Shown here: one piece after another, positions 27,120 through 38,444 of the stretch
Numbering within the stretch: the first letter of the stretch is position 1
How the letters are laid out: each line of letters opens with the position of its first letter
Assembly (NCBI GenBank): GCA_023485185.1
Contig: JAMCZP010000361.1
Span: 345-64,344 of the forward strand
Source: Gammaproteobacteria bacterium
GTDB lineage: Bacteria; Pseudomonadota; Gammaproteobacteria; Pseudomonadales; Halomonadaceae
Direction of reading: 5' to 3'
DNA length: 64,000 bases
Translations under genes and position numbers: made by a program
The notes under the pieces: model-generated
Databases searched by the model: none
The model's input: the letters and a program-made list of their open reading frames with translations, nothing else
What the model was told of the DNA's origin: nothing

Positions 27120-27621
27120 TATTGTACAACATTTAAGCGTGCATGACGCTTAGCTCCCCGTTACTGCTCAAACTCTACAACCCTGCATTTACTCTTGCTA
27201 ATGTAGAAGTACGTCCCAAAATGCTCCACACATTTTATGAGCACATCAGCATTAATATGACTCTAAGGTTATAAATTAAGCACTATGGTAACGTGCTGTA
27301 ACAACAATCACACCCGCACAGAGCCATGTTATCCATTTTTTTGGAAAAAATTTCCGCATCTTCTCCTCAAATGGTTAATTAAAAGCGTATTTTTGATCAG
27401 TTAATATCCATGCATCAGCACAAAGTACAAGAGACGCTTCTGCTTGCCAGCTTAACATTGTCGACAGTTTGGCGTAGAATCTCTCTCATCCAACCAGACG
27501 CTGTTTGTCAAGCGTATATCACATGTGGTCGACCACACTTTTAACAAAGCACAACCAACACCGTGCAATGTGAAGGCCGTCACCATAAAGTAAATGAGAA
27601 CGTAGATGAGAGGGCCCCAAC
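27120..27621 (+). promoter_or_regulatory. miaE/acnB divergent promoter region with a perfect 14-bp palindrome
   Basis: About 500 bases without a gene, AT-rich on the miaE side. A perfect palindrome TGTGGTCGACCACA lies at 27524-27537, 84 bases before the acnB start. Its core TGGTCGACCA fits the TNGTNNACNA operator pattern of FadR-subfamily GntR regulators. A second, GGAAA-AAA-TTTCC, is at 27343-27355. AcnB would be a likely target; the regulator is not in this window. Confidence 0.5.
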
Positions 27622-30225
27622 GTGATTGAAGCTTACCGCCAACATGTCGAGGAACGTGCCGCTGAGGGCGTCCCCCCCAAACCTTTAACCGCTGAGCAAG
27701 TAGCTTCATTAGTTGAGCTGCTCAAAGCACCGCCAGCGGGTGAAGAGGAATTCATTCTCGACTTAATCACTAACCGGGTTCCACCAGGCGTTGATGAAGC
27801 AGCCTATGTTAAAGCTGGATTTTTAACCGCTATCGCTAAGGGCGAAACAAGCTCTCCTCTGATTGATAAAGTACATGCAGTTAAGCTGCTTGGTACCATG
27901 CAGGGCGGCTACAACATCGTTTCTATGGTTGAGCTGCTCGATAACGAAGAGTTAGCACGCGAAGCCGGGGAACAGCTAAAACACACGCTGCTGATGTTTG
28001 ATGCATTCCATGACGTTGAAGTGCGCGCCAAGAATGGTAATAGTGTTGCTAAGGACGTTATTCAATCCTGGGCTGACGCAGAGTGGTTTCTTTCTAAACC
28101 GGCGCTGGCTGAGAAAATCACCCTGAGCGTCTTTAAAGTGCCAGGCGAAACCAACACTGACGATCTTTCCCCAGCACCGGATGCTTGGTCACGTCCCGAT
28201 ATCCCGCTACATGCTAACGCCATGCTCAAAAACGAGCGTGATGGCATCGAGCCAGTAGTGCCCGGCACCACTGGGCCGCTCAAGCAGATCGAAGACGTTA
28301 AGGCTCAAGGCTTCCCAGTTGTCTACGTCGGCGACGTAGTGGGCACAGGCTCTTCACGTAAATCGGCAACAAACTCCGTACTTTGGTTCTTCGGCGACGA
28401 TATTCCTTACGCGCCCAACAAGCGTGCTGGTGGTTTTTGTTTCGGTAGTAAAATTGCTCCTATCTTCTTCAACACCATGGAAGACTCCGGCGCATTGCCG
28501 GTAGAAATGGACGTTACCAAGCTGAATATGGGCGATGTCATCGACATCTATCCCTACGAAGGTAAAGTCTGCAAGCAAGGCACCGATGAAGTACTGACAA
28601 CATTTGAACTGAAAACGCAGCTGATTCTTGATGAAGTGCGTGCGGGTGGTCGAATTCCGCTCATCATTGGCCGAGGCTTAACAGGCAAAGCGCGTGAGTC
28701 ACTGGGTCTGCCGACCTCTGACGTTTTCCGCCTACCTGACCAGCCCAAAGATACTGGTAAAGGCTTTACTCTAGCGCAGAAAATGGTTGGTAAAGCCTGC
28801 GGCCTGGAAGGCGTTCGCCCTGGTATGTACTGCGAGCCCAAGATGTCTACCGTTGGCTCGCAAGACACCACTGGTCCAATGACCCGTGATGAGCTGAAAG
28901 ATCTCGCTTGCCTTGGCTTCCAAGCTGATTTGGTAATGCAGTCTTTCTGCCACACGGCGGCGTATCCTAAGCCTGTTGACGTGGATACACACCACACTCT
29001 GCCTGATTTCATCATGAACCGTGGCGGCGTTTCATTGCGTCCTGGCGATGGCATCATTCACAGTTGGCTGAACCGCATGCTGCTTCCGGACACGGTCGGT
29101 ACTGGCGGTGATTCACATACCCGTTTCCCCCTGGGCATCTCTTTCCCAGCGGGTTCCGGGCTAGTAGCGTTTGCAGCCGCCACGGGCGTTATGCCGCTGG
29201 ATATGCCTGAGTCCGTATTGGTACGTTTCAAAGGCCAGCGTCAGCCAGGTGTGACGCTGCGAGATTTGGTTCACGCTATTCCGCTTTATGCTATCAAGCA
29301 AGGTTTGCTGACGGTTGACAAAGCCAACAAGAAAAATGCTTTCTCAGGTCGCGTGCTGGAAATCGAGGGATTAGAAGACCTAACCGTCGAACAAGCCTTT
29401 GAGCTTTCTGATGCATCCGCTGAGCGCTCTGCCGCTGGCTGTACCATCACGCTTTCTGAAGATAGCGTTACCGAATACCTGAAATCCAACATTACTCTGC
29501 TAAAATGGATGATGGGTAATGGTTACGGCGACGAACGTACGATTAGTCGTCGTATCGAAGGCATGGAAGCGTGGCTTGCCAACCCAAGCCTAATGCGTGC
29601 CGACCAGGACGCTGAGTACACCGAAATTATTGAAATTGATCTGGCTGAAATTAAAGAGCCGGTTCTGTGTGCGCCGAATGACCCCGACGATGCTCGCCTG
29701 CTGTCTGAAGTAGCTGGCCAGAAAATCGACGAAGTCTTTATCGGCTCATGTATGACGAACATTGGTCACTTCCGTGCTGCTGGCAAACTGCTTGAAAAAC
29801 AGCCCGCTGGCAGTTTAAAAACACGGTTATGGCTTGCACCGCCGACTAAAATGGATCAGCATCAGCTGACTGAAGAAGGCTACTACGGTATTTACGGTCG
29901 TGCCGGCGCCCGTATGGAGATGCCGGGATGTTCACTGTGTATGGGTAACCAGGCCCGCGTTGCTGCCAAGAGCACCGTTGTGTCTACGTCTACACGCAAC
30001 TTCCCGAACCGTCTTGGTGATGGTGCCAATGTGTATCTCGCCTCCGCGGAGCTGGCCGCTGTTGCCGCAGTAGAAGGACGTCTACCAAGCGTTGAAGAGT
30101 ATCAGCGTTATATGAGCGAGTTTGACGCTATGGCAGGCGAGATCTATCGTTACATGAATTTCCACGAAATTGAGGAGTATCAAAAAATCGCCTCAAACGT
30201 GATTCCGGTCGCTCAAGAAGCTTGA
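27622..30225 (+). CDS. acnB: Bifunctional aconitate hydratase 2 / 2-methylisocitrate dehydratase AcnB
   Basis: Main TCA-cycle aconitase, interconverting citrate and isocitrate in the cytosol. AcnB layout: N-terminal HEAT-like domain (1-160), swivel domain, then the catalytic domains. The iron-sulphur cluster cysteines are in [10 protein letters not shown] and [12 protein letters not shown] near the C-terminus. 867 residues against 865 in E. coli. The GTG at 27622, with GAGAGG upstream, begins [15 protein letters not shown], which matches known AcnB starts. A strong terminator follows. Confidence 0.97.
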   Translation: MIEAYRQHVEERAAEGVPPKPLTAEQVASLVELLKAPPAGEEEFILDLITNRVPPGVDEAAYVKAGFLTAIAKGETSSPLIDKVHAVKLLGTMQGGYNIVSMVELLDNEELAREAGEQLKHTLLMFDAFHDVEVRAKNGNSVAKDVIQSWADAEWFLSKPALAEKITLSVFKVPGETNTDDLSPAPDAWSRPDIPLHANAMLKNERDGIEPVVPGTTGPLKQIEDVKAQGFPVVYVGDVVGTGSSRKSATNSVLWFFGDDIPYAPNKRAGGFCFGSKIAPIFFNTMEDSGALPVEMDVTKLNMGDVIDIYPYEGKVCKQGTDEVLTTFELKTQLILDEVRAGGRIPLIIGRGLTGKARESLGLPTSDVFRLPDQPKDTGKGFTLAQKMVGKACGLEGVRPGMYCEPKMSTVGSQDTTGPMTRDELKDLACLGFQADLVMQSFCHTAAYPKPVDVDTHHTLPDFIMNRGGVSLRPGDGIIHSWLNRMLLPDTVGTGGDSHTRFPLGISFPAGSGLVAFAAATGVMPLDMPESVLVRFKGQRQPGVTLRDLVHAIPLYAIKQGLLTVDKANKKNAFSGRVLEIEGLEDLTVEQAFELSDASAERSAAGCTITLSEDSVTEYLKSNITLLKWMMGNGYGDERTISRRIEGMEAWLANPSLMRADQDAEYTEIIEIDLAEIKEPVLCAPNDPDDARLLSEVAGQKIDEVFIGSCMTNIGHFRAAGKLLEKQPAGSLKTRLWLAPPTKMDQHQLTEEGYYGIYGRAGARMEMPGCSLCMGNQARVAAKSTVVSTSTRNFPNRLGDGANVYLASAELAAVAAVEGRLPSVEEYQRYMSEFDAMAGEIYRYMNFHEIEEYQKIASNVIPVAQEA

Positions 30226-30314
30226 TAGTTACTGTAACTCTTGAGGCCGCCCCATCGCCGATGCTCGCAACATCGCAGAAAAGTAATTTATTACATTTTC
30301 TGAGTCGATGACCG

Positions 30315-30353
30315 AACGCCCCGCCACTGAATTTCAGGGCGGGGCGTTTTTTT
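30315..30353 (+). terminator. Strong terminator after acnB
   Basis: AACGCCCCGCC (30315-30325) pairs perfectly with GGCGGGGCGTT (30338-30348), 11 base pairs. A further CTGA/TCAG stem lies in the loop. Seven T residues follow (30347-30353). It separates acnB from rraA. Confidence 0.9.
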
Positions 30354-30429
30354 GGGTGATATCCACCGGGCTGTTTTGAAGCCCTCGCTGTTTGATGAAT
30401 TTATTATCCGGCTAATGAAGGAGCCTGAA

Positions 30430-30924
30430 ATGACGAACCCCATTGAGATAGTGACGCCTGACCTATGTGATGCCCACCCAGAGGTTGCTGTACTTGACCC
30501 AATGTTTGCCAATTTTGGGGGACTGGAAGCTTTTTACGGCCCTATCCGCACGATAAAGTGTTTTGAAGATAACTCACTGGTTAAGCAGGCCGTAACAGAG
30601 CAAGGTGATGGTGCGGTTCTAGTGGTAGATGCGGGTGGATCACATCGCTGCGCCATGCTTGGCGATATGCTGGCAGAACAAGCGGTAGCGAACGGTTGGG
30701 CAGGCGTTGTGATGTACGGTTGCGTGCGCGATGTAGATATCCTCGCCACTCTTCCACTCGGTGTTCAAGCCGTTGGCAGCCATCCTCGCAGAAGCGACAA
30801 GCGCGGCGAAGGCCAGCGTGATGTCGACGTCAACTTTGCCGGTGTCACCCTTAAGCCAGGACAGTGGCTGTATGCAGATAACAACGGCATCATTGTTGCT
30901 GAGCAAGAACTGCCACTTATCTAG
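30430..30924 (+). CDS. rraA: Ribonuclease E activity regulator RraA
   Basis: Binds RNase E and lowers its activity, altering mRNA turnover. The 164-residue protein (E. coli 161) has the RraA signature: [14 protein letters not shown] near the N-terminus, [14 protein letters not shown] and [13 protein letters not shown] in the middle, and [11 protein letters not shown] near the end. GAAGGAG lies before the ATG at 30430; the longer in-frame extension upstream overlaps the terminator. Some relatives are annotated as aldolases, but the conserved residues and length fit RraA. Confidence 0.92.
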   Translation: MTNPIEIVTPDLCDAHPEVAVLDPMFANFGGLEAFYGPIRTIKCFEDNSLVKQAVTEQGDGAVLVVDAGGSHRCAMLGDMLAEQAVANGWAGVVMYGCVRDVDILATLPLGVQAVGSHPRRSDKRGEGQRDVDVNFAGVTLKPGQWLYADNNGIIVAEQELPLI

Positions 30925-31026
30925 CAAATTACTTTGTTTGCTAGGTACTCATCACATAAGCCTTAAACGACCCTCTTGCCAGGCGTGGTGGTTACTGCCA
31001 CCCTGGTAGTTCATTTTTACCGTTTA

Positions 31027-32919
31027 ATGACGATGCAGCCTTTGACCTACCTTGGCTCTGCCTTACTACGCACACTACGCGATCATCTTAGACCGCTGAT
31101 CGCTTATCACCTGTTTTTTACCCTGCTTGCATCTGCGCTGCTTTTGCCTGCCATTACCTGGGTAATTCGTGGCCTGTTAGCTCAACTCAATCGCACTGTC
31201 GTGACGAATGATGAGTTAATCGCCCTGCTATTTAGCCCCTTAGGCCTAGCAGGCATGCTCGTTAGTCTTGGTCTCACTTTCTTAGTTATTTACTGGCAGC
31301 AGGCCGGTATGCTTCAAGTCGCCGTGAGGCCACGGGATAATCATTATCGACTGGCACTTGAAGCTCTGTGGCTGAGTACACGGCGACTACCCGCCCTAGC
31401 AGGTTTGGTAATACTTCAGGTAGGCACGCATTTACTCCTGCTCGCGCCGTTTATGGCGGGCCTTGCCTGGCTTTACAGCGTCTGGTTGAGCGGCATTGAT
31501 CCGTACTATTTACAGCGGGTGCGCCCCCCAGTGCTGTGGTATTTCATTGCCTGTGCGCTGCCGTTGATTGCTGCTTGGGTATGGGCAGCATCCTGGCTCT
31601 ATTTACGTTGGCTATTAGCCCTTCCCTTAGTGGCACTGGAAAACACCCCCCCTTGGCAGGCATTAAAGCGTAGCGTCCGCTTAACCCGTGGCTGGCGCCG
31701 TTCTATCGGCGCTGCCGTTCTGCTTCTATTAGTGATTATTGTCAGTCTGCCATTTCTGGCCACGCTACTATTTGATCGTTTGTTTACGCCACTGCTCTGG
31801 TGGCTACCTGAGCACAATGCCGTGCTGATTCCTGCCATGCTGGCGTACTTAATTGGCTATGTGCTGGTCACGCTCACCATTACCTTTCTCGGTATTGCCA
31901 CTAACGCACTGCTGTCCGCTTGTCTGTATATGCAGCTAGCACACCGCGAAACGCGACCTGCGGCGCCTCCGGCAAACACCAATGCAGGAAAACTTGCCTG
32001 GGCCGTTGAGCTTAGCGTACTGATATTTGCGGGCCTTCAGGCATGGTGGATTCTGAATAGTTTTGAGATACGCGACAATGTTGCCGTGATTGCTCACCGT
32101 GGAAGCTCAATGGTGGCACCTGAAAACACGCTGGCCGCCGTCAAACAGTCACTCATTGACGGTGCTGATTATGTCGAAATTGATGTTCGTTTAAGCAGCG
32201 ACAATCAGGTGATGCTTTATCATGACCGCAGCTTGGCGCGCTTAACCGGGGATAATCGTGAGTTTGGGGATCTAACAAGAGATGAGCTGAGCCATTATGA
32301 TGTGGGCAGTTGGTTCGGCGATGCTTTCCAAAATGAGACCATTCCGGCCTTGGAGGAAGCACTCGAGGTGGTGCGCGGAAAAGCGGGCTTAATGATCGAT
32401 ATGAAGCCTTTGCCCGGCCAGGAGCAGGCGCTAGCTGATGCTGTTATTGATGCACTCAATGCAGAAAGCGATTTGCGGTATCGCTGCTGGGCCACCCAGC
32501 AAAGCGCCTTCGATGGCTATACTTCCTGCGGGTTTCCCAATGCGCTTTTAGATATGCGCATAGCAACGATGTCACCTGCTTTATTGACGCATCTGAATGC
32601 CCGAGCGCCGGAACTACGCATTACCCTGCTCGCCCAGCTAATACTGCCTGGGACGTTAAATCGAGGTAATTTTGACGCGCTAGGATTACGCCATAATCGC
32701 ATTACCGAAGGGGAAATCCGTTTAGCTAGGCTTTATGGCTATCAAATACATGCCTGGACCGTTAATGACCGGGCCAGGATGTCGACCCTGATAGATCTGG
32801 GTGTCGATGCCATCATCACCGACTACCCAGACCGTTTAACGGCGCTTATTCAGGATCGTCGCGAGTTAAGCGACGGTGCGCTGATGTTAGTCAAGCTACG
32901 CAACTGGCTACGCCAGTAA
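31027..32919 (+). CDS. Membrane-anchored glycerophosphodiester phosphodiesterase
   Basis: Predicted to cleave glycerophosphodiesters, or a related phospholipid head group, at the membrane. The N-terminal half (about 1-340) is a multi-helix GPDPase_memb domain. The C-terminal half (about 355-630) is a GDPD TIM barrel with AHRGSSMVAPENT, YVEIDVRLSSDNQVMLYHD and IHAWTVND; the catalytic His and Glu/Asp residues are present. About 630 residues from the ATG at 31027. An upstream TTG (30976) or the ATG at 31033 are other options, as no strong ribosome site is visible. It is 102 bases from rraA and may be read through from it. Confidence 0.84.
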   Translation: MTMQPLTYLGSALLRTLRDHLRPLIAYHLFFTLLASALLLPAITWVIRGLLAQLNRTVVTNDELIALLFSPLGLAGMLVSLGLTFLVIYWQQAGMLQVAVRPRDNHYRLALEALWLSTRRLPALAGLVILQVGTHLLLLAPFMAGLAWLYSVWLSGIDPYYLQRVRPPVLWYFIACALPLIAAWVWAASWLYLRWLLALPLVALENTPPWQALKRSVRLTRGWRRSIGAAVLLLLVIIVSLPFLATLLFDRLFTPLLWWLPEHNAVLIPAMLAYLIGYVLVTLTITFLGIATNALLSACLYMQLAHRETRPAAPPANTNAGKLAWAVELSVLIFAGLQAWWILNSFEIRDNVAVIAHRGSSMVAPENTLAAVKQSLIDGADYVEIDVRLSSDNQVMLYHDRSLARLTGDNREFGDLTRDELSHYDVGSWFGDAFQNETIPALEEALEVVRGKAGLMIDMKPLPGQEQALADAVIDALNAESDLRYRCWATQQSAFDGYTSCGFPNALLDMRIATMSPALLTHLNARAPELRITLLAQLILPGTLNRGNFDALGLRHNRITEGEIRLARLYGYQIHAWTVNDRARMSTLIDLGVDAIITDYPDRLTALIQDRRELSDGALMLVKLRNWLRQ

Positions 32920-32923
32920 AACG

Positions 32924-34714
32924 CTACTCGCCCATTACCACACCTTCACGCCGTGGATCAGCACCGCCAAAGAGCGTGCCATCGTTAAGACGCATAATCG
33001 CTTGCAGCCCACTGGTTAGCTCGCGCTCGCTCACTGTGTGACCACGTTCACGCAGTGAATCAATCGTTGCCTCAGCAAAACGTCCCTCTTCAACAAATAC
33101 ATCATCACCCAGGGTAATCGCATGTGGTAAATTCAATGCTTCCTGCGCATTTAACCCCCAGTCGCGCAGTGCGACTAACGTTCTCGCGGTGTAATGGATA
33201 ATGGCAGCACCACCGGGTGACCCTAAGCTTGCGACCAATTCACCACTTTCCTGGTCAAACACTAACGTGGGACTCATGCTTGAACGTGGCCGTTTGCCCG
33301 GCTCAACTCGGTTGGCAACGGGTTCGCCCTCTATTTCAGGTTCAAATGAAAAATCGGTTAGCTCGTTATTAAGCAAGAAGCCGCCCGCCAGACCCGTGCC
33401 ACCATCCGATAATATACGCGAGCCAAATGCCTGCTCAATCGTCGTCGTCATCGCCACGGCGTTGCCATCTTCATCAATAATACTGATATGGCTAGTACCG
33501 TACTCAGGCTGCTCAGGCTGGCTAGCCCAGCTAACCTCCAGCTCACCTGGATTACCGGGCTCCGCCGTGTCGCCCATACTCATTTCATCAATCAGCGCAC
33601 TGCGCTGCTGCAAATACTGAGGCGCCAACATTAGCTCCCAATCTCCACCTGGCGCGTCCACAAATTCAGGATCAGCAATGTAGCGACCACGATCAGCAAA
33701 GGCTAGCCGAGACGCTTCTAAAAATTGGTGCAACCACCCGCTGCTTGAAGCGCCATTATCTAACGGTGCTTCAAGTAACGGCTGCTTATCAAGCATGCCC
33801 AGTATTTGCATGACGGTAAGATGACCCGATGAGGGCGGCGGAAAGCCACACACTTCCCATTGCTGCCAAGGGGTACATAGCGGCTCACGGTCAAGCGCTT
33901 CATAGCCACTCATATCCTCAAGCGTCAAACTGCCCGGACGCACCGAATGATTTTGTACCCTCGCAACGAAATCTTCTGCTACGGCACCCTCATGAAAAGC
34001 CACGCTACCGTGCGCCGCTACACGACGGAACACTTCTGCTAATGCCGGATTCTTGAGCGTTTCTCCAACCGCAATGGGCTCGCCGTCGGCGTCATAATAG
34101 TATTGGCTTGCCAAGGGGTCTTGGCGCAGTAGCTCTTCGCTGGCAAGGCTAGTATGCAAACGATTACTGACCGCAAAGCCTTCCTCAGCTAGGGTAATCG
34201 CTGGCGTAAAGAGATCCGCCCAAGCCAACTCACCATGTTGCGCATGGGCCTTTTCCAGCATCCGCAGCGTGCCAGGCACCCCTACTGAAAGACCACTTGC
34301 AACAGCGTCCATAAAAGCTAAAGGCTCGCCGTTTTCGACAAATAGCTCACCATTAACCCCTTGCGGCGCTGTTTCACGACCATCGTAGGCGCGCACTTCA
34401 GCGCCATCGTAGTGCATCAAAAAAGCACCGCCGCCAATTCCACTCGACTGGGGCTCCACCAGGTTTAATACCATTTGCACTGCAATAGCAGCATCAATGG
34501 CGTTACCACCGGCTTGAAGTACTTGATAACCTGCATCAGTGGCTAAAGGATTGGCAGCAGCCACCGCAAAAGATTCAGCCGACCAGCCCGGCTTTTCCTC
34601 ATAACCTGATTTTACTTCAGGAGAAATGGAGGGTGCTTCATAGCTAAACCCCCAACTATAAAGCGGCAATACCAGCAAACCTGGCAGCACGTACTTAACC
34701 CGTTTTGGGGACAT
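32924..34714 (-). CDS. ggt: Gamma-glutamyltransferase
   Basis: Periplasmic enzyme that removes the gamma-glutamyl group from glutathione. It has an N-terminal hydrophobic signal (about residues 1-24). The catalytic threonine of the autocleavage site is in YGTSHISIID; cleavage before it gives the small subunit. Other conserved parts are GGNAIDAAIAV, GIGGGAFL and the PRSSMSPT...LGSPGG segment. 596 residues, close to E. coli Ggt (580). It converges with the GDPD gene four bases away. Confidence 0.93.
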   Translation of the reverse strand: MSPKRVKYVLPGLLVLPLYSWGFSYEAPSISPEVKSGYEEKPGWSAESFAVAAANPLATDAGYQVLQAGGNAIDAAIAVQMVLNLVEPQSSGIGGGAFLMHYDGAEVRAYDGRETAPQGVNGELFVENGEPLAFMDAVASGLSVGVPGTLRMLEKAHAQHGELAWADLFTPAITLAEEGFAVSNRLHTSLASEELLRQDPLASQYYYDADGEPIAVGETLKNPALAEVFRRVAAHGSVAFHEGAVAEDFVARVQNHSVRPGSLTLEDMSGYEALDREPLCTPWQQWEVCGFPPPSSGHLTVMQILGMLDKQPLLEAPLDNGASSSGWLHQFLEASRLAFADRGRYIADPEFVDAPGGDWELMLAPQYLQQRSALIDEMSMGDTAEPGNPGELEVSWASQPEQPEYGTSHISIIDEDGNAVAMTTTIEQAFGSRILSDGGTGLAGGFLLNNELTDFSFEPEIEGEPVANRVEPGKRPRSSMSPTLVFDQESGELVASLGSPGGAAIIHYTARTLVALRDWGLNAQEALNLPHAITLGDDVFVEEGRFAEATIDSLRERGHTVSERELTSGLQAIMRLNDGTLFGGADPRREGVVMGE

Positions 34715-34747
34715 CAGGCGTTCTCCGTGTCTTGTGGAACAACGAAA

Positions 34748-34802
34748 CTATCTACAAAAAGCTATCTACAAAAACAGACTACAAAAACAATCTCCAAAAG
34801 CA
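34748..34802. repeat. A-rich imperfect tandem repeats upstream of ggt
   Basis: Four 13-15-base units of the form CTATCTACAAAAAG, CTATCTACAAAAACA, GACTACAAAAACA, ATCTCCAAAAGCA lie in the ggt promoter region, with degenerate copies continuing to about 34830. They look like a slipped-strand repeat; regulatory meaning is unknown. Confidence 0.55.
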
Positions 34803-34880
34803 GTTGACTAAAACGCTTTACAACAAGGATGTGTAAAGCTATCTGAAAAAACTCGCCACAACAAAGGGTAGCTTATAAAA

Positions 34881-34908
34881 ATGACAACGCCCGACACAAT
34901 GGTCGGGC
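34881..34908 (-). terminator. Terminator of ppsA
   Basis: On the minus strand GCCCGAC (34908-34902) pairs with GTCGGGC (34895-34889) across a 6-base loop. GTTGTCATTTTTA follows. It lies 27 bases after the ppsA stop. Confidence 0.75.
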
Positions 34909-34934
34909 GCAAATGAAAAACAAAACAGTCTCAA

Positions 34935-37319
34935 TTATTCGATTTTTTGGCCTGCCAGCATAAACCAGGTTTCCAAGACCGCATCTGGGTTGAGTGATAC
35001 GGAATCGATGCCTTGCTCCATTAACCATTTCGCTAAATCAGGATGATCTGAAGGGCCTTGACCGCAAATGCCGACATACTTCCCTTTCGCTTTGCAGGCC
35101 TGAATTGCCATGGCAAGCAACTTTTTAACAGCACCATTTCGCTCATCAAAAAGGTGCGCCACAATGCCTGAGTCACGATCCAGCCCAAGTGTTAACTGGG
35201 TCAAATCGTTGGAACCGATTGAGAAACCATCAAAATACTCAAGGAACTCATCAGCTAACAGAGCATTCGCAGGCAGTTCACACATCATAATGACTTTCAG
35301 ACCTGCAGGGTCAGCATCACCGCCACGCTTCAAGCCATTAGCGGCAAGTAGCTCGACAACCTCACGCGCTTCATCGGTGGTACGTACAAAGGGAACCATC
35401 ACCTCGACATTATCGAAGCCCATCTCGTCGCGTACCCGCTTAAGTGCACGACACTCCAATTCAAAACAGGGTCGAAAGGCTTCTGAAATGTAGCGCGAGG
35501 CACCACGAAAGCCCAACATGGGGTTCTCTTCACCCGGCTCATAAAGCTTGCCACCAATCAGGTTTTCATATTCGTTAGATTTAAAATCCGATAACCGCAC
35601 AATCACGCGCTGTGGGTAGAACGCGGCTGCCAGCGTTGAGATACCCTCAACCAGTTTATCGACATAAAAGCTGACGGGGTCAGCATAGCCCGCGGTACGC
35701 AGATCAATCACCTGCTGTAAATCCGCAGGCAGCGTATCGTACTCTAACAACGCCTTAGGATGGACGCCGATCATGCGGTTAATAATGAACTCTAACCGTG
35801 CTAAACCAATGCCTGCATGGGGCAAGCTGGCAAAACCAAAAGCGCGATCCGGGTTGCCAACGTTCATCATTATTTTGAAGGGTATTTCCGGCATTGCATC
35901 GACGCTGGAAATTTTGCAATCAAACTCCAGCAGTCCTTCATAAACATTACCGGTGTCCCCTTCTGCACAGGAAACGGTGACATCAATTCCTTCTTGCAAC
36001 TGGGTCGTTGCGTCGCCACAGCCCACTACGGCCGGTATGCCTAGCTCCCTTGCAATGATGGCCGCGTGACAGGTACGCCCACCGCGGTTGGTGACGATCG
36101 CGGAAGCGCGCTTCATGATCGGCTCCCAATCAGGGTCGGTCATATCCGTGACCAGCACGTCACCGTCCTGGATCTTATCCATATCGTCTGGACTTAATAT
36201 GACTTTGACCGCCCCACGCCCAATACGCTGACCAATCGCCCGGCCCGTGATTAGGGTGCGCCCCTTCTCACGCAGCTGGAAGCGCTCAAGCTTACCGCCC
36301 TCCTGCTGAGAAACGACTGTTTCAGGGCGTGCTTGAACGATATACAGTTCACCGTCATCACCATCCAGCGCCCACTCAATATCCATAGGACGCTGGTAGT
36401 GCTGCTCGATTGTCATGGCCTGACGAGCAAGATCCATGACCTGTTGATCGTTAAGGCAGAAACGGCCACGATCTTGATGGGGCACATCGACCGTATCCAC
36501 CGATTTACCTGCACTGGCATCTTTGCCATAAACCATTTTAATCAGCTTTGAGCCTAAATTACGCCGCAGCACAGCTGGTCGTCCAGCAGCCAGTGTCGGT
36601 TTATGGACATAAAACTCATCAGGGTTTACCGCTCCCTGCACGACAGTTTCGCCCAAGCCCCAAGAAGCGGTCACAAACACCGCATCTTTAAAGCCTGATT
36701 CCGTGTCTAAGGTGAACATGACGCCTGCAGCGCCGGTCTCAGAGCGTACCATCTTCTGAACACCCGCTGACAAAGCAACATTCTCGTGGGCATAGCCACG
36801 ATGCACGCGGTAGGAGATAGCGCGATCATTAAACAGCGAGGCAAAAACTTCGTGTACCGCACGTTTAATATTGTCGAAGCCTTCAATGTTTAGAAATGTT
36901 TCCTGTTGGCCAGCAAAAGAGGCATCAGGCAAATCTTCGGCAGTAGCGGAACTGCGAACAGCCACTTTAAGCTGAGGATGTTGCTGCTGCAGTTGACCAT
37001 AAGCATCGCGTAGAGCCGCTTCAAAGCTCGGGGGTAAGGGTGTATCGATAATCCATTGCCGAATGTTGCGTCCGGCTTCTGCTAAGGCCTTAACATCGTC
37101 GACATCCAGACGATCAAGCGTCGCATTAATGCGTTCATTAAGCTGTTCATGAGAGAGAAATTCACGGTAGGCATGCGCGGTAGTGGCAAAACCACCGGGC
37201 ACGGTTACCCCTGCACCTGAAAGATTAGAGATCATTTCACCAAGCGAGGCATTTTTACCACCCACGCGTTCGACGTCCGCCATACCTAACTGATCGAACC
37301 ACAGAATGTACTCTTCCAC
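34935..37319 (-). CDS. ppsA: Phosphoenolpyruvate synthase
   Basis: Makes PEP from pyruvate with ATP, giving AMP and phosphate, for gluconeogenesis. The three domains are visible: an N-terminal ATP-grasp part ([10 protein letters not shown]), the phosphohistidine domain with [17 protein letters not shown], and the C-terminal PEP/pyruvate domain ending in [12 protein letters not shown]. About 794 residues (E. coli 792) from the GTG at 37319, which has GAGGGGG just upstream. A longer in-frame ATG at 37391 adds 24 residues without a known counterpart, so GTG is preferred. The gene for its regulator, ppsR, is divergent. Confidence 0.94.
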   Translation of the reverse strand: MEEYILWFDQLGMADVERVGGKNASLGEMISNLSGAGVTVPGGFATTAHAYREFLSHEQLNERINATLDRLDVDDVKALAEAGRNIRQWIIDTPLPPSFEAALRDAYGQLQQQHPQLKVAVRSSATAEDLPDASFAGQQETFLNIEGFDNIKRAVHEVFASLFNDRAISYRVHRGYAHENVALSAGVQKMVRSETGAAGVMFTLDTESGFKDAVFVTASWGLGETVVQGAVNPDEFYVHKPTLAAGRPAVLRRNLGSKLIKMVYGKDASAGKSVDTVDVPHQDRGRFCLNDQQVMDLARQAMTIEQHYQRPMDIEWALDGDDGELYIVQARPETVVSQQEGGKLERFQLREKGRTLITGRAIGQRIGRGAVKVILSPDDMDKIQDGDVLVTDMTDPDWEPIMKRASAIVTNRGGRTCHAAIIARELGIPAVVGCGDATTQLQEGIDVTVSCAEGDTGNVYEGLLEFDCKISSVDAMPEIPFKIMMNVGNPDRAFGFASLPHAGIGLARLEFIINRMIGVHPKALLEYDTLPADLQQVIDLRTAGYADPVSFYVDKLVEGISTLAAAFYPQRVIVRLSDFKSNEYENLIGGKLYEPGEENPMLGFRGASRYISEAFRPCFELECRALKRVRDEMGFDNVEVMVPFVRTTDEAREVVELLAANGLKRGGDADPAGLKVIMMCELPANALLADEFLEYFDGFSIGSNDLTQLTLGLDRDSGIVAHLFDERNGAVKKLLAMAIQACKAKGKYVGICGQGPSDHPDLAKWLMEQGIDSVSLNPDAVLETWFMLAGQKIE

Positions 37320-37591
37320 GTAACCCCCTCGCTCATAAAGATCGACATAGCCAGTAATAGTCACGAAGACTATGGGCCATGGATTATTCATTGAGACACC
37401 CTAGCACCGCGCCACTCTATTCGCCATTGGTCTAATAGCGAAGGCAATGGAGGATTTTTACAACAGCAGGGCTTTTAAGGCTATTTATGTAGTAAGTACC
37501 ACTTTGGGGTTCGGGTAAGTTGTGCTGGCAAACCGCTCGGCTCACAATAGCGGGATGAATCAACGGCACATCACTTACAGGCGGAATTGCT

Positions 37592-38425
37592 ATGACGCGT
37601 ACGGCTTTTTTCATTTCTGATGGCACCGGGATCACGGCAGAAAGCTTAGGGCGTAGCCTGCTGGCACAGTTCAGCGATGTTGAGATCAATATGCTGACCA
37701 AACCCTATATCGATACGGTTGAAAAGGCGCAGGCGTTAGCGGAGATTATTGAAACAACCGCCGATCGCGATGGTCACCGACCCATTATTATCGACACCAT
37801 TGTGGATCAGCAAATTCGTAATGTTATTCGTCAGGCATCAGGCTTCAAAGTCGATATCTTTTCGACATTCTTGGAGCCTTTGGAACAGGAACTGAACACC
37901 CACTCCTCTTATAGCGTTGGGCGTACCCATTCAATTGGCAGCGATGATGTCTATATGGATCGTATTCACTCGGTGCATTTTGCGCTGGATAACGATGACG
38001 GTGCGCGCACCCATCAATACGATAAAGCCGACATCATCCTTGTCGGCGTTTCGCGCTGTGGTAAAACGCCGACATCGCTCTATTTAGCGCTACAGTTTGG
38101 TATCCGAGCGGCCAACTATCCATTGACCGAAGATGATTTGGATGAAGATGGAATGCTCAAACTGCCTAAGGCGCTAGCTCCCCATCGCCACAAACTGTTT
38201 GGACTCACCATTGATGCACGCCGCTTGGCTGCCATTCGCAATGAAAGGCGCCCAAATAGCCGGTACAGCTCAATGGACCAATGCCATCAAGAGGTGGAGC
38301 AGGCTGAGTCACTCTACCGCACCATGCACATCCCTTTCATTGATGCGACACGCTTCTCGGTAGAGGAAATTTCCACACGAATGATTGCAGAGACAGGATT
38401 AACGAGGCGCTTCTCGCCTCGTTAA
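37592..38425 (+). CDS. ppsR: PEP synthase regulatory protein PpsR (bifunctional kinase/pyrophosphorylase)
   Basis: Inactivates PpsA by ADP-dependent phosphorylation of a threonine and reactivates it by phosphate-dependent removal. The 277-residue protein has N-terminal [21 protein letters not shown] and a P-loop-like [16 protein letters not shown] (about 151-166), both typical of the DUF299 regulators. It diverges from ppsA, the family's usual neighbour. The last seven codons and stop form part of the terminator hairpin. Confidence 0.94.
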   Translation: MTRTAFFISDGTGITAESLGRSLLAQFSDVEINMLTKPYIDTVEKAQALAEIIETTADRDGHRPIIIDTIVDQQIRNVIRQASGFKVDIFSTFLEPLEQELNTHSSYSVGRTHSIGSDDVYMDRIHSVHFALDNDDGARTHQYDKADIILVGVSRCGKTPTSLYLALQFGIRAANYPLTEDDLDEDGMLKLPKALAPHRHKLFGLTIDARRLAAIRNERRPNSRYSSMDQCHQEVEQAESLYRTMHIPFIDATRFSVEEISTRMIAETGLTRRFSPR

Positions 38426-38432
38426 TGTTTTT
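38399..38432 (+). terminator. Terminator overlapping the ppsR stop codon
   Basis: TTAACGAGGCG (38399-38409) pairs with CGCCTCGTTAA (38415-38425) across a 5-base loop. ATGTTTTTATT follows. The 3' arm includes the TAA stop, so the C-terminal residues are part of the hairpin. Confidence 0.85.
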
Positions 38433-38444
38433 ATTGCCCCGAGG

